Positions 17,836 through 27,149 of a stretch of 64,000 nt of DNA are shown here, piece after piece; positions within the stretch are counted from its first letter, which is position 1, and the number at the start of each line of letters is the position of its first letter. Origin of the DNA: CAZGAH01 sp964523295 (GTDB lineage: Bacteria > Desulfobacterota > Desulfovibrionia > Desulfovibrionales > Desulfovibrionaceae); contig CAZGAH010000007.1 of assembly GCA_964523295.1 (NCBI GenBank), positions 1 through 64,000 of the forward strand, given 5' to 3'. Below the pieces are notes generated by a model. That model made no database searches. It was not told the DNA's origin and saw only the letters and a list, made by a program, of their open reading frames with translations. Both the position numbers and the translations under genes were made by a program.

Positions 17836-18595
17836 CTGCCTCCTCCCGGGGAATCGTTCGCCCGAACACGGCCTGCAAGGTCGAGGGCGCTGTCAGTGCC
17901 TCCGGTTCGCCCTGCCAGACGCGCTGCCCGTGGCGCAGGGCCACAGCCTGGTCGCAACAGCGCGCCAGCACGTCGAAGTCGTGCGTAGCCATGAGGATGG
18001 TCATGGAAAAGCGGCGATGAATATCGCGCACGCAGTCCATGATCTCACGCTGGGCCAGCCAATCCAGGGCGGAGGTGGGTTCGTCCAGCAAGAGCAGCGC
18101 CGGCTGACGCACCAGGGCACGGGCTATGGCTGTGCGCTGCATCTCGCCCCCTGAACACTGTCCCAGGGGGCGGTCGGCCAGCGCAACGATGCCGAGCAGC
18201 TCCAACGTCTCCATGGCCAGCCGCCTTTCCTCGCGACCGGGGCGCCGGAAAAGGCCCAGGCGGGAGTACGTCCCGACGAGCACGGATTCCAGAACCGTGA
18301 TCGGCAGGCGAGGATCCGCAGCGGCCATTTGCGTCACCAGCGCCACCTTCTGCCGCATCCGCAGCGACGGGTGCGCCAACGCCTCATCTCCCAGAATGGC
18401 CAGCCGACCGGCCGTACGCCGCAACAGGCCGGCGATGCAGGCCAGCAGAGTACTCTTCCCCGAGCCGTTGGGACCGGCCACGCCGACGAAGCTTCCCTGT
18501 TCCACTTTCAGGGCGTCTACGTCCAGGGTCAGGCGACCGCGCCGGCGTACCTGCACCCCTGCCGCGTCGATGGCGTACGCGCACGACAAAGTCAT
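17816..18595 (-). CDS. Metal ABC transporter ATP-binding protein, ZnuC type
   Basis: A 259-residue ABC ATPase that powers the adjacent permease. Walker A is GVAGPNGSGKSTLLACIAG (residues 38-56), the signature is QCSGGEMQRTAIARAL, Walker B is ALLLLDEPTSALDW and the switch His is in MATHDFDVLA. The ATG overlaps the last bases of the binding-protein gene. There is no extra regulatory domain. Confidence 0.92.
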   Translation of the reverse strand: MTLSCAYAIDAAGVQVRRRGRLTLDVDALKVEQGSFVGVAGPNGSGKSTLLACIAGLLRRTAGRLAILGDEALAHPSLRMRQKVALVTQMAAADPRLPITVLESVLVGTYSRLGLFRRPGREERRLAMETLELLGIVALADRPLGQCSGGEMQRTAIARALVRQPALLLLDEPTSALDWLAQREIMDCVRDIHRRFSMTILMATHDFDVLARCCDQAVALRHGQRVWQGEPEALTAPSTLQAVFGRTIPREEADGRRAV

Positions 18596-19425
18596 CGCTC
18601 CCCCAGCGCCTGGACGAGTCGCCGCAGATTTCCCTCCGTGGCGGACTCCCAGGTCGCCTCCTCCGGGTATCCTCCAGGGAAATTGCTCAACGTGACGTGC
18701 GTAGCGCCCAGCTCATCGGCCAACGTCTTGCCGGCCGAGCCCGTGCTCTGCAGATTGTCCGCCACGAGCAACACGTGCGCATCCTTGGCCTCGGACATCA
18801 CCCTGGCCAGCGTCTCCGGTCCGGTTTCCTCGAAACGACTGTACGTTGCGGCGACGCGCAATCCCAGCCAGGACAAAAACGACGCCTGCATGTCAGCGGC
18901 AAGCACCGGAGTCCCCTGAACCGGTCGGGCCTGCGCCCGCAACGCTTCCGCAGCCGCGGCGACCCGTTGCAGTCTGTCCGTGGCGCGGTCGGCGTATACG
19001 GCGCCTCGGGCCGGATCGAGTTCGCCCAGCAGAGCTGCAATAGCGCGAACCGCATCTGCCTGGCGCTCGGGAACCATCCAGTTTCCCGATACCTCCACGA
19101 CGCGGGTCTTGTCCCGCCCCCCGGACACGGCGTCCAACATCCCGCGCATGGCCCTTTGCGATGCCTGCCAGTCGTGCAGGAGCACGGCGTCCGCCCGGGC
19201 CAGGGAGGCGGCGTCCGAGGTCTTGAGATCGTAGTGCCCCGGGCAGGCTGCCGCGGGGATGATGGTCCGCACCGTAACCCCGTCCTGACCAATATCCTTG
19301 ACGATATCTTCGATCATCGTCGTGCCGGCCACGATGTCCAGCGCCAGACCGCTGCCGGCCGGCGTCAGGACCAGAAACAGCGACAGAACGAACGCGACAC
19401 GTATCCACCGCTCCCTGAGGATCAT
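18592..19425 (-). CDS. Metal ABC transporter substrate-binding protein, TroA/ZnuA type
   Basis: A 277-residue periplasmic protein with a signal sequence (VAFVLSLFLVLTPAGSGLA) that carries metal to the ABC permease. It has the TroA-fold pattern: IVAGTTMIEDIVKDIG, the first ligand region CPGHYDLKTSDAASLARADA (His), and LAADMQASFLSWLGL. The His-rich loop typical of high-affinity ZnuA is absent. The start at 19425 overlaps the stop of the upstream methyltransferase as ATGA; longer frames upstream are the methyltransferase region read in another frame. Confidence 0.85.
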   Translation of the reverse strand: MILRERWIRVAFVLSLFLVLTPAGSGLALDIVAGTTMIEDIVKDIGQDGVTVRTIIPAAACPGHYDLKTSDAASLARADAVLLHDWQASQRAMRGMLDAVSGGRDKTRVVEVSGNWMVPERQADAVRAIAALLGELDPARGAVYADRATDRLQRVAAAAEALRAQARPVQGTPVLAADMQASFLSWLGLRVAATYSRFEETGPETLARVMSEAKDAHVLLVADNLQSTGSAGKTLADELGATHVTLSNFPGGYPEEATWESATEGNLRRLVQALGER

Positions 19426-20051
19426 GACCGTGCCCCCGGCACCGACGACCGGGATGGAACCCTGGCCCAGGCCAGATAGCAGCCCGGTCGGTCCTCTATA
19501 TCTGGATCGGGAATGCCGGCCTGCTGAAACAGCCGACGCATGACGGAATCGTCCGGCAAGGCGTCGTCCTTCACTGCCGCGTGCGTGCCATGATGCTCCA
19601 TAAGCTCCCTGCGGCCCAGCAGGTGGGCGATGAACAGCGGCGCTCCGGGCCGGGCTACACGGCGCATTTCCATCAGGACCTGGAGCTTGTCGGAGAAATG
19701 CGGAAAGGCGGCGAAGCAGATCACGGCGTCGAACCGCGCGTCTGCAAAGGGCAGATGCATAGCCGTGGCCTGGACCACGCTGGCTCCGCAGGATGAGCAC
19801 TTGTGCATGGCCATGCGCACCATCTCCCGCGACAGATCGAAGGCCACAAGCCGTCCGCCAGGACCAAGCGCGGCGCGCAGATACGGCAGCAGGGTGCCGG
19901 GGCCGGTCCCCATGTCCAGCACGTCCGACCCGGGGTGCAGCGCGAAGCGCTGCACCAGCGGCGTCAGTTGCGAGCGCACACGCTCCGGATAGCAGGCGTT
20001 TTCCCAGCCAGTCGCCCGCTCGTCGAAAAAGGCCTGTCGTTGGTCTTTCAT
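19422..20051 (-). CDS. Class I SAM-dependent methyltransferase in metal-uptake cluster
   Basis: A 209-residue protein with SAM-binding motif I VLDMGTGPGTLLPYL, acidic residue in LVAFDLSREMV, and motif IV-like DAVICFAAFPHFSD followed by MEMRRVARPGA. This is the UbiE/COQ5-like methyltransferase class. Start MKDQRQAFFDERA at 20051 has GGAG upstream. It is coupled by ATGA to the metal-binding protein gene. The substrate is unknown; a small metal-binding molecule is one guess from context. Confidence 0.8.
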   Translation of the reverse strand: MKDQRQAFFDERATGWENACYPERVRSQLTPLVQRFALHPGSDVLDMGTGPGTLLPYLRAALGPGGRLVAFDLSREMVRMAMHKCSSCGASVVQATAMHLPFADARFDAVICFAAFPHFSDKLQVLMEMRRVARPGAPLFIAHLLGRRELMEHHGTHAAVKDDALPDDSVMRRLFQQAGIPDPDIEDRPGCYLAWARVPSRSSVPGARS

Positions 20052-20103
20052 TTGCGATGCTCCAATTTCGCAGCCGGTCGACTGCGCTTCGTCTTTCCCG
20101 GCC

Positions 20104-20802
20104 TCAAGGGCAAGGGCTCTTCGTGAAGCTGATAACCGCGTACTCCTGATCCGGATCACGAAACAAGGGGGCGGCGGTCAACCCGCCTGCCGCGGCGTAC
20201 CGGCTCAGAGCCGGATACGGCTCGGGATGTCCGCGGGAAAAGTGCTCGTACAGGATTTCCCGCTCGTCCGCATCCAGAAATGACCAACTCGCACCCTGGA
20301 GCAGACGACGCTGGAAATCTTCCTTGCGCTCGCCCTCGCCGGGCATAGGATCATGGGCGATGACGGCGCCGCCGGCAGGAAGAATTCGTCCGGCCCGTAC
20401 GAAAAAGTCCTGCTTGGCCGCAGCCGGCAGGTGGTGGAGAAACAACCCCATCCAGATGACGTCGCACTCAGGCGTCTTGCTGGCCATGATCGCCTCGAAC
20501 CGCGTGTATTCGAGTCGCCACGGCGTTGCCAGCGGCGCCAGAAAAGTCCGCGCGCGCTCCAGCGCCTCTGCGTCGACATCCACGCCGACATAGCCCGCTA
20601 CCGGCGTGGCGCGCAGCAACCCGACCATGTCCTCGCAGGTCCCGCAACCGATATCCAGCAGGCGGACAGCGTGGTGTTGACGGCCACGCAACCAGCAGTC
20701 CAAGGCCCGGAACGCAGCCCCGTGGTGCATGCACTGGCGGGATTTCGCCTGCACAAAGACCCGCTTGCGGTCGAATCCCGCCTCGATGGTCTGGTCCTTC
20801 AT
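20104..20802 (-). CDS. Second class I SAM-dependent methyltransferase
   Basis: A 232-residue methyltransferase with motif I LLDIGCGTCEDMVGLL, acidic GVDVDAEALERA, DVIWMGLFLHHLPAAAKQDF and AGRILPAGGAVIAHDPMP. It starts with MKDQT, the same first four residues as its downstream neighbour, but the body sequences differ clearly, so they are not a recent duplication. It lies between the TonB receptor remnant and the first methyltransferase in the same direction. Confidence 0.8.
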   Translation of the reverse strand: MKDQTIEAGFDRKRVFVQAKSRQCMHHGAAFRALDCWLRGRQHHAVRLLDIGCGTCEDMVGLLRATPVAGYVGVDVDAEALERARTFLAPLATPWRLEYTRFEAIMASKTPECDVIWMGLFLHHLPAAAKQDFFVRAGRILPAGGAVIAHDPMPGEGERKEDFQRRLLQGASWSFLDADEREILYEHFSRGHPEPYPALSRYAAAGGLTAAPLFRDPDQEYAVISFTKSPCP

Positions 20803-20895
20803 ATTCGCTCCGTTCAAAATAATCAGCGGGACCGACTCCACGACCGGTCCCACGTCAAGTAAAACGCCGCCGTCATCGTGACGCCAGGGCTTCGC

Positions 20896-22068
20896 TCAGA
20901 ACGCGACCGAGGCCCCGACGGTAAAGTTGATCCCGGGCATGGGGTAATCCGGCCTGTACTCGTAGTCCGAGTCGGTCAGGTTCTGACCGGCGACGAACAG
21001 CTCACCCTCGAGGCCGAACTTCTCCAGGGAGTACAGAAAGGCAAGCTTGGCGTTCACCAGCCAGAAGGAGTCGACCATGTCTGTGTTATACGTGCCTTGG
21101 CGCCGGGCCTGCGAAAGGACCGCCATCTCGTCAACGTACTGCGCGTCGGCGCTGAGTTTGAAGTGCTCCAGGAAGAGCCAGTTGCCGCCAAAACTCAGCG
21201 TCCAGTCCGGGGCGTAGGGTAAGTCCTTGGGATTATGATCCAGGTAGGTCATGCCCGTAAACAGCGAGAGTTGCTCGATCGGGTTGACTGTGAGGCTGGT
21301 TTCCACGCCCTGAATCTGAAAAGACTCGTAGTTCCGAAAGCCCTCGGGACGTCCGGTAACGGGATACATGACGTAGCGGTCGTGTCCGTAATCCGAGAAA
21401 TACGTGGCGTCGATCCTGACTATTTTTTCATAGGACATCGACGCGCCGGCCTCGAAGTGATCGACGGTCTCGGGGTTGAGCTTCTTCCACGAGTCGCCGA
21501 GCGAGGGAATGACATTGCTGGAGAACACGGCCACATTCAAGCCCGGATAGCTGACGCCGCGAGCGTAGTTGCCATGTACCTCGAAGGGGCCGTAGCCGGC
21601 CACGATGCCGGCCTGAGGCGCCAGCTCGCTGTCGAACTGGCTGTGCGTGTACGCCCGCAGGCCTGCGGAGGGAATGACATGCCAGCCGTCCTTGTCGCCG
21701 ATAATCTGAGAAAGCGCGCCGTAGGGGGAGAACATGGTCCAGGTCATGCGGTCGAACGAGGTATAGATGCCGCGCCGTGAGAGAAAGTTGGCCGAGCCGC
21801 TGATCCAGTCCAGGTCGGCGCCGACCAGCACTTCACCCCCGTGCCAGAGATGAAAGGCCTCCTTGGCGCGCACGCCGTAGAGGTCCCAGTCGGTCAGGGT
21901 CTCGTCGTCGGGAGGAACCTGATTGTACCACAGCCCCTGGCCGTCGTCATAGTAGGCCTTGATGTATCCTTCCGCCACAACCAGCATTCCAACGCGACGA
22001 CATCGTTGCATCAGCGGCATGATCGACTTCTCCTCGGTACAATCGCCGCAACGCCTCGCCCATTGCAC
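20896..22068 (-). pseudogene. TonB-dependent outer-membrane receptor lacking its plug
   Basis: About 390 residues that match only the beta-barrel of a TonB-dependent receptor: SFDRMTWTMFSPYGALSQII, NYARGVSYPGLN, LFVAGQNLTDSDYEYRPDYP and the final Phe of GASVAF. A full receptor is normally 600-750 residues with a signal peptide, TonB box and plug at the N-terminus. None of those are present here or in the 330 bases upstream, and the first 20-30 codons look unrelated to a barrel. It is most likely a 5'-truncated pseudogene, or a deletion in the assembly. Confidence 0.75.
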
Positions 22069-22400
22069 GGACTAAACTCAGCCTGCCTGCACCGCGCGAC
22101 AGAAGCGAAGCCAGCGAGATATCTGGCGAAAAAAGGGCGACGAATCAATTTTTTTGTTGAGCTGGAGCTTGCCTTTCATGAAAAGCAAGGAATACATGAA
22201 CTATAATTTTTTACAAATCAAGTGTTTTTTGTTACGAATTTTCAAATCATGTCATTAAGAGGTAATGTTTCGATTTTTTTGAAAATTTCAGTCGTCGGAC
22301 TGACAACAGCGAACGGAGCGCACCTTTACCTTGCGTGACGCGTCGATTATAGGCCGACGCGACGTGTTGATTTCGTCAACCCATTCACGAAGGAGTGCTC
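22069..22400. other. Intergenic region between receptor remnant and cobT
   Basis: No gene seen. The part 22140-22290 is AT-rich. At 22253-22267 CATTA-AGAGG-TAATG is a perfect inverted repeat that could be a metal-regulator operator. GCGTCG and CGACGC pair around 22339-22361 shortly before cobT. No recognisable cobalamin riboswitch core is visible. Confidence 0.45.
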
Positions 22401-23489
22401 ATGGATGCTCGTTTGCAGGCCGCTATCGCGGGCATACGACCAACCGACCCCGCCCTGGAGGCGGAGGCGCAACGCCGGCTGGACAGTCTGACCAAGCCGC
22501 CCGGGAGTCTGGGACGTCTAGAGGCCCTGGCCCGGCAGATATATCGCGTGCAGCGCAGCCACGTCGCGTCGACGGTTGCGCCCTTGGCCGTGGATCCGGC
22601 GCGCGTCTACACGGTTGCCGGCGACCACGGCATTGCTGCGGCGGGCGTGAGCCCGTATCCTCAGGAAGTGACGCGGCAGATGGTGCTGAACTTCGTCGGC
22701 GGCGGGGCCGGGGTGAATGTGCTCTGCCGCACGGCCGGGGTGGATATCCGCGTGGTCGATGCCGGAAGCGCTGGCGACGACTTTCCGGAATCGCCCGGGC
22801 TCGTCCGGCGCAAGATAGCGCCGGGCACCGCCAACCTGCTCGATGAACCGGCCATGACGCACGAGCAGTGCCTGTCCGCGCTGAACCTGGGTCTGGACCT
22901 GGCCGCGGAGGCGGACGCGGAGGGTATTCGCTGCGTTGGTTTGGGCGAGATGGGGATCGGGAACACCACGCCCTCGACGGCGCTCTATTGTGCCTATCTG
23001 GGGCTTACGCCGTCGGAGATCACAGGTCCGGGCGCGGGGCTGCTGCCTGAGGGCGTGGCGCGTAAGACTGCGCTGATAGCCCGGGCGCTCGCTCGACACC
23101 GGGGCGTGGTGGCGGAAGGCGACGCCCTGGACATCCTCGCCGCGCTGGGCGGCCTGGAAATAGCCACCCTGGCCGGTCTGACCCTGGGAGCGGCGCAGAG
23201 GGGGCTTATCGTCGTCGTGGACGGCTTCATCGCCACGGCGGCCTTTGTGGCGGCCTGGAAGCTGGCCCCGGCTGTTCTGGACTACGCGGTGTGCAGCCAT
23301 GCCTCGGCCGAGCCCGGGCATCGGAAAATTCTGGCTGCCCTGGGCTGCGCGCCGCTGCTGCACCTGGACATGCGCCTGGGCGAGGGCACCGGTGCGGCCC
23401 TGGCGATGTTCCTGTTACGCGCGGCGGTGAATATTTTCAATGAGATGGCCACATTTGAGGAGGCGGGCGTCAGTCAGGCCGGGGGGTAG
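22401..23489 (+). CDS. cobT: Nicotinate-nucleotide--dimethylbenzimidazole phosphoribosyltransferase
   Basis: CobT activates the lower ligand base for cobalamin synthesis by transferring phosphoribose from nicotinate mononucleotide. The 362-residue product has full family length with LTKPPGSLGRLE, YTVAGDHGIAAAGVSPYPQE, GLGEMGIGNTTPSTAL, SHASAEPGH and the catalytic-Glu ending AVNIFNEMATFEEAGVS. The ATG at 22401 follows AAGGAG; a GTG at 22395 is within that site and is rejected. No other cobalamin gene is adjacent. MetF, which supplies folate-bound methyl groups, lies downstream on the other strand. Confidence 0.94.
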   Translation: MDARLQAAIAGIRPTDPALEAEAQRRLDSLTKPPGSLGRLEALARQIYRVQRSHVASTVAPLAVDPARVYTVAGDHGIAAAGVSPYPQEVTRQMVLNFVGGGAGVNVLCRTAGVDIRVVDAGSAGDDFPESPGLVRRKIAPGTANLLDEPAMTHEQCLSALNLGLDLAAEADAEGIRCVGLGEMGIGNTTPSTALYCAYLGLTPSEITGPGAGLLPEGVARKTALIARALARHRGVVAEGDALDILAALGGLEIATLAGLTLGAAQRGLIVVVDGFIATAAFVAAWKLAPAVLDYAVCSHASAEPGHRKILAALGCAPLLHLDMRLGEGTGAALAMFLLRAAVNIFNEMATFEEAGVSQAGG

Positions 23490-23557
23490 ACCAGACTGCT
23501 ATCGGCTGTTCTTCAATCATTTGAAAATCCGCCTCATTGAAAATGATGAACAAAATG

Positions 23558-23592
23558 GCCGCCGGAGAGGATGGTGAACCCTCTCCGGCGGC
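23558..23592 (-). terminator. Strong hairpin between convergent cobT and metF
   Basis: GCCGCCGGAGAGG and CCTCTCCGGCGGC make a 13-base perfect stem with a 9-base loop. On the minus strand a T-rich stretch (CATTTTGTTCATCATTTT) follows, so it best serves metF but could also stop cobT transcripts. Confidence 0.7.
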
Positions 23593-23765
23593 TATAGTCA
23601 CACTGCTTTTGCCCTCAATCTGGTCCTTTATCCGGTCGCTTTTTCTCTCAACGAGTACGAGTTCAGCATAATGAAAAGCCGCAGGGCCGGATTGACTTTG
23701 ACGTGTCCCTGAAAATGTGTATTCCCGCTGCCTGCTCCCCCGATTAAGCAAGAGGGGCCGGCCGC

Positions 23766-24626
23766 TCACCGGGCGAGAATCTCCAGGCAGGCATCGGCCT
23801 TGTTGAGCGTATACAGGTGTACGCCGGGAACTCCGCGGGCCAGCAGCTCCTGGATCTGGTAGCGGGCGTGCTCGATGCCCAGACGTTTGACGTGCTCGGG
23901 ACCGCGCGCGTCGGCCTCCTCGAGGGCGCGCAGGAACTGCTCCGGGATGCTGGCGCCGCAGAGTCCGACGATGCGCTTGACCGAGCCCAGCGAAAGGATG
24001 GGCAGGATGCCGGGGATGACCGGGCAGGTGACGCCCATGGCCCGGAGCCGGTCCAGATAGGCGAAGTAATGCCTGTTGTCGAAAAAGAGCTGCGTGATGA
24101 CGAAATCGCCGCCCTGCTCGAGCTTTTCCGTGAGGTGGAGGCAATCGCTGTCCAGGTTGTCGGCCTCGGGGTGTTTTTCCGGATAGCCCGCGACCGCCAG
24201 GCCGAAATCCGGGTAGCTGGCGCGGATGAAGCGGACCAGATCGGCGGCGTGGCGAAATTTCGTATTGGTGGGCTTGAAGGAGGCGTCCCCTTTTGGCGGG
24301 TCGCCGCGCAGGGCCAGGACGTTGTCGATGCCCGCCGCCTCCAGGGCCTGGATGAATTCCCTGATGCTCCGGGCGCTGGCGCCGACGCAGGTCAGGTGCG
24401 CCATGGGCTCGAAGGAGAACTCGTTTTTCAACCGGGTGACGATATCGAGCGTGGCGTCCCGGGTGCTGCCGCCGGCGCCGTAGGTCACGGAGACGAACAG
24501 GGGAGCAAGCGCCTTCAGCTGGCTGGCGGTCTTGAAAAAATCGGGGAGTTTTTCCGGCTCCTTGGGCGGGAAGAATTCCAACGAAACGAATTGACCGCAA
24601 CGGGCGATCATGTCTGCGATGCGCAT
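23766..24626 (-). CDS. metF: Methylenetetrahydrofolate reductase
   Basis: Reduces 5,10-methylene-tetrahydrofolate to 5-methyl-tetrahydrofolate for methionine synthesis. The 286-residue TIM-barrel protein has SLEFFPPKEPEKLPDFF, the VSVTYGAGGSTRD flavin/folate block, HLTCVGAS, ALRGDPPKGDASF, and QLFFDNRHYFAYLDRL. It overlaps the upstream mutT-like gene by 19 bases, so the pair is probably one operon. Confidence 0.94.
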   Translation of the reverse strand: MRIADMIARCGQFVSLEFFPPKEPEKLPDFFKTASQLKALAPLFVSVTYGAGGSTRDATLDIVTRLKNEFSFEPMAHLTCVGASARSIREFIQALEAAGIDNVLALRGDPPKGDASFKPTNTKFRHAADLVRFIRASYPDFGLAVAGYPEKHPEADNLDSDCLHLTEKLEQGGDFVITQLFFDNRHYFAYLDRLRAMGVTCPVIPGILPILSLGSVKRIVGLCGASIPEQFLRALEEADARGPEHVKRLGIEHARYQIQELLARGVPGVHLYTLNKADACLEILAR

Positions 24627-25057
24627 GGCGTCTCCTCTGCGATAAGATCATTGACAACGTCGGCGTCAGCCTCCAGAAAATTCAGCTCCCCGGCCCGGGC
24701 AGGGCTGATCCAGGCGATATGCTGCCCTTCACGGGCCACGGGTTCGCCCTCGGCGACGGAGATGCGAAAAAAATGGATGTGGACCCGGGCGTGTGCGTAG
24801 CTGTGGGATTTTGCCTGCCAGAAGGCATATTCCTTCGGACGGATTCCCAACTCTTCCTCGAGCTCGCGCTCCAGGGCCGCGCCGGGCGTTTCCCCCGTCT
24901 CGACCTTGCCGCCGGGGAATTCCCAATACCCGGCCAGGGGCTTTCCCGGCGGACGCCGCACGGCGAGTACGCGACCCTGGCGACGCAAGATGCCGGCCAC
25001 AACGAGAATCGTCGGCGTCGGGTCAACAGGGTGGGTGCTCACGGGCATGGCAATCAT
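24608..25057 (-). CDS. mutT: MutT-like Nudix hydrolase, (deoxy)nucleoside triphosphate diphosphohydrolase
   Basis: A 149-residue Nudix protein resembling 8-oxo-dGTP diphosphatase. The Nudix box GGKVETGETPGAALERELEE followed by ELGI fits GX5EX7REUXEEXGU. Preceding residues ILVVAGILRRQGRVLAVRRP and WEFPGGK fit the MutT subgroup. Start at 25057 (MIAMPVS) or 25048 (MPVS) is uncertain; the frame is open further upstream without conservation. Its stop lies inside metF. Confidence 0.85.
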   Translation of the reverse strand: MIAMPVSTHPVDPTPTILVVAGILRRQGRVLAVRRPPGKPLAGYWEFPGGKVETGETPGAALERELEEELGIRPKEYAFWQAKSHSYAHARVHIHFFRISVAEGEPVAREGQHIAWISPARAGELNFLEADADVVNDLIAEETPCASQT

Positions 25058-25136
25058 TTCTGGCCGAACCCCGACAGGGTGGCGAGGCAGGCCGGAAGCT
25101 GCCGCCTGGCTGCCCGCGGAGCGGCTGAGCTTCGGG

Positions 25137-26915
25137 TCAACAGTGTGCAGCCTCGATGAAGTCTTTCGCCGCTTCTTCGCTGATGGGCCGTGAAAAGAGG
25201 TAGCCCTGGGCATAATCGCAGTCCAGCCCGCGCAGCAATTCCTTCTGCTCCTCGGTCTCCACGCCCTCGGCCACGGTTTTGAGCCGTAGCGAATGGGCCA
25301 GATTGATGATGGCGCGTACGATTTCCCGGTTTTCGGACGAGGTTTCGAGCATTTTGACGAAGCTGAGGTCGATTTTCAGGGTATCGAGCGGAAAGCGCTG
25401 CAGATAGCTCATGGAGGAGTAGCCGGTCCCGAAGTCGTCGATGCTCAGCTTGATCCCGAGATTCTTCAGCCGCAGCAACCGCTCGGCCGAGACCTCGGCC
25501 TTTTCCATGATGGCGGTTTCGGTAATCTCGAGCTTGAGGTTCTCCGGTTCGAGCCGGGTCGTTTCTATGGTACGATGGATCAGGTCCACGATGTCGCCCT
25601 GGGAAAACTGTCGACCGGAGATGTTCACGGAGATGGTCAACCGCCTGGCATGAGGGATGCTGGCCGTCCACGCGGCCATGGTCGCGCAGGCCTGGTACAG
25701 GACCCATTGGCCGAGCTTGTGGATGATACCGGAATCCTCGGCCACGGGAATGAACTGGCTCGGGCGGATCAACCCCTTTTCGGGATGCCGCCAGCGCACC
25801 AGAGCCTCGAAGCCGCGCAGCCGGAAATCATCGAGCGTGACGATGGGCTGGTAGACGAGAAACAACTCCTTGTTGGCGAGCGCGCGGCGCAGGTCGTTCT
25901 CGATGGTCATCAGCTGGACGGCTTCTTCCAGCATCGTCTCGTTGAAAATCTTGATCCGGTCGCCTCCGGATACCTTGGCCCGGCGCATGGCGATGGCCGC
26001 ATTGCGCAGCAAGTCGTCCGCCTCGGGATATCCCTTTCCGCCCAGCGCCAGGCCCAGGCATACGGTCATGGGGATTTCCCGGCTGTCTACGCTCAGGGGG
26101 CGGCTGAAGGCATCGCGAAACCGCTTGGCAATGCGGACGGCCTCGCGCGGCGACTGCAACTCTTCCATGAGAATGACGAACTCGTCGCTGCCGAATCGGG
26201 ACACCGTGTCCAGGCGGCGCGTACTTTCCGCCAGCCGCTGGCCCGCGGCCGTCAGTACGCGATCCCCGAAGGCATGGCCCATGCTTTCGTTGACCATTTT
26301 GAACCGATCAAGGTTAAGAAAGGCAACGGCGAAGAAATAGTCGTCCCGGCGTAGTGAGCGCTCGACGGCCCGTCCGATACGGTCCAGGCAAAGCAACCGG
26401 TTGGACATACCGGTGACCTGGTCGTGCATGGCGTGGTAGTGAAGCGCCTCCTCGGACTTCCGCAGCCTGGCCACGGTTATTTCGAGTTCCTTGGCCGTCT
26501 CCTCCAAAGCCTGGCGCTGTTTTTTCAGCTCCACGAACACGCTGACCTTGCTCTTGAGGATGTCCGGCTCCACCGGCTTGAAGAGATAGTCCACGGCCCC
26601 GAGTTCGTAGCCCTTGAATACCTGGCGCTGATCCTTGCTGATCGCAGTGATGAAGATGATGGGAATGTGCTGCGTGGCCTCGTTGGCGCGCAGTTTCTCG
26701 GCGACCTTGAAACCGTCCATGTCCGGCATCATGATGTCGAGCAGCAGCAGCGCGATGTCATGCTTTGCGACAAGCTCCAGCGTCTCCTGTCCGGACGAGG
26801 CCTGAAGAATATTGATGTCCGGCGACCTGAGAATCCCTTCGACCAGAATGAGATTCACGCGCTCGTCATCGGCGATAAGTATGTCGACTCGATCAGGCAC
26901 AGGCTGCTCCTGCAT
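25137..26915 (-). CDS. REC-GGDEF-EAL cyclic di-GMP protein, probable phosphodiesterase
   Basis: A 592-residue signalling protein. The receiver domain (1-125) has its phospho-Asp in LLLLDIMMPDMDGF and a Lys in DYLFKPVEPD. A GGDEF domain follows at about 165-320 with the active loop changed to RFGSDEF, so cyclase activity is doubtful. The EAL domain (about 335-585) is intact: FEALVRWRHP, ISVNISGRQF, LEITETAIME, SIDDFGTGYSS, LKIDLSFV and AEGVETEEQ. It should degrade c-di-GMP under control of phosphorylation. No partner kinase is adjacent. Confidence 0.92.
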   Translation of the reverse strand: MQEQPVPDRVDILIADDERVNLILVEGILRSPDINILQASSGQETLELVAKHDIALLLLDIMMPDMDGFKVAEKLRANEATQHIPIIFITAISKDQRQVFKGYELGAVDYLFKPVEPDILKSKVSVFVELKKQRQALEETAKELEITVARLRKSEEALHYHAMHDQVTGMSNRLLCLDRIGRAVERSLRRDDYFFAVAFLNLDRFKMVNESMGHAFGDRVLTAAGQRLAESTRRLDTVSRFGSDEFVILMEELQSPREAVRIAKRFRDAFSRPLSVDSREIPMTVCLGLALGGKGYPEADDLLRNAAIAMRRAKVSGGDRIKIFNETMLEEAVQLMTIENDLRRALANKELFLVYQPIVTLDDFRLRGFEALVRWRHPEKGLIRPSQFIPVAEDSGIIHKLGQWVLYQACATMAAWTASIPHARRLTISVNISGRQFSQGDIVDLIHRTIETTRLEPENLKLEITETAIMEKAEVSAERLLRLKNLGIKLSIDDFGTGYSSMSYLQRFPLDTLKIDLSFVKMLETSSENREIVRAIINLAHSLRLKTVAEGVETEEQKELLRGLDCDYAQGYLFSRPISEEAAKDFIEAAHC

Positions 26916-27149
26916 GGTCAATACCCTGGTTACGCTCCGGAGGCAACTGGCTTGATGGCGTCGCTCCGGCTCGAAATGTCCATATGTTCCTAAAAATTCA
27001 ATGCAATACCACTGGTGAAATTCATAAGCGGAGCCCGGTGATTTCCTCACCTCGGCTGTGAAGCCGGGTTACGCCAGGGCACTGGCGAGCGGATTGCGGA
27101 GAAGGACGCGCTTCGCGGCGGCGGCAGGAAGAACGCATTGTTCGGGGTG

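Noticed and set aside
22280..22400. Cobalamin riboswitch before cobT
   Set aside because: The conserved B12-box and core are not visible; only a short hairpin is present.
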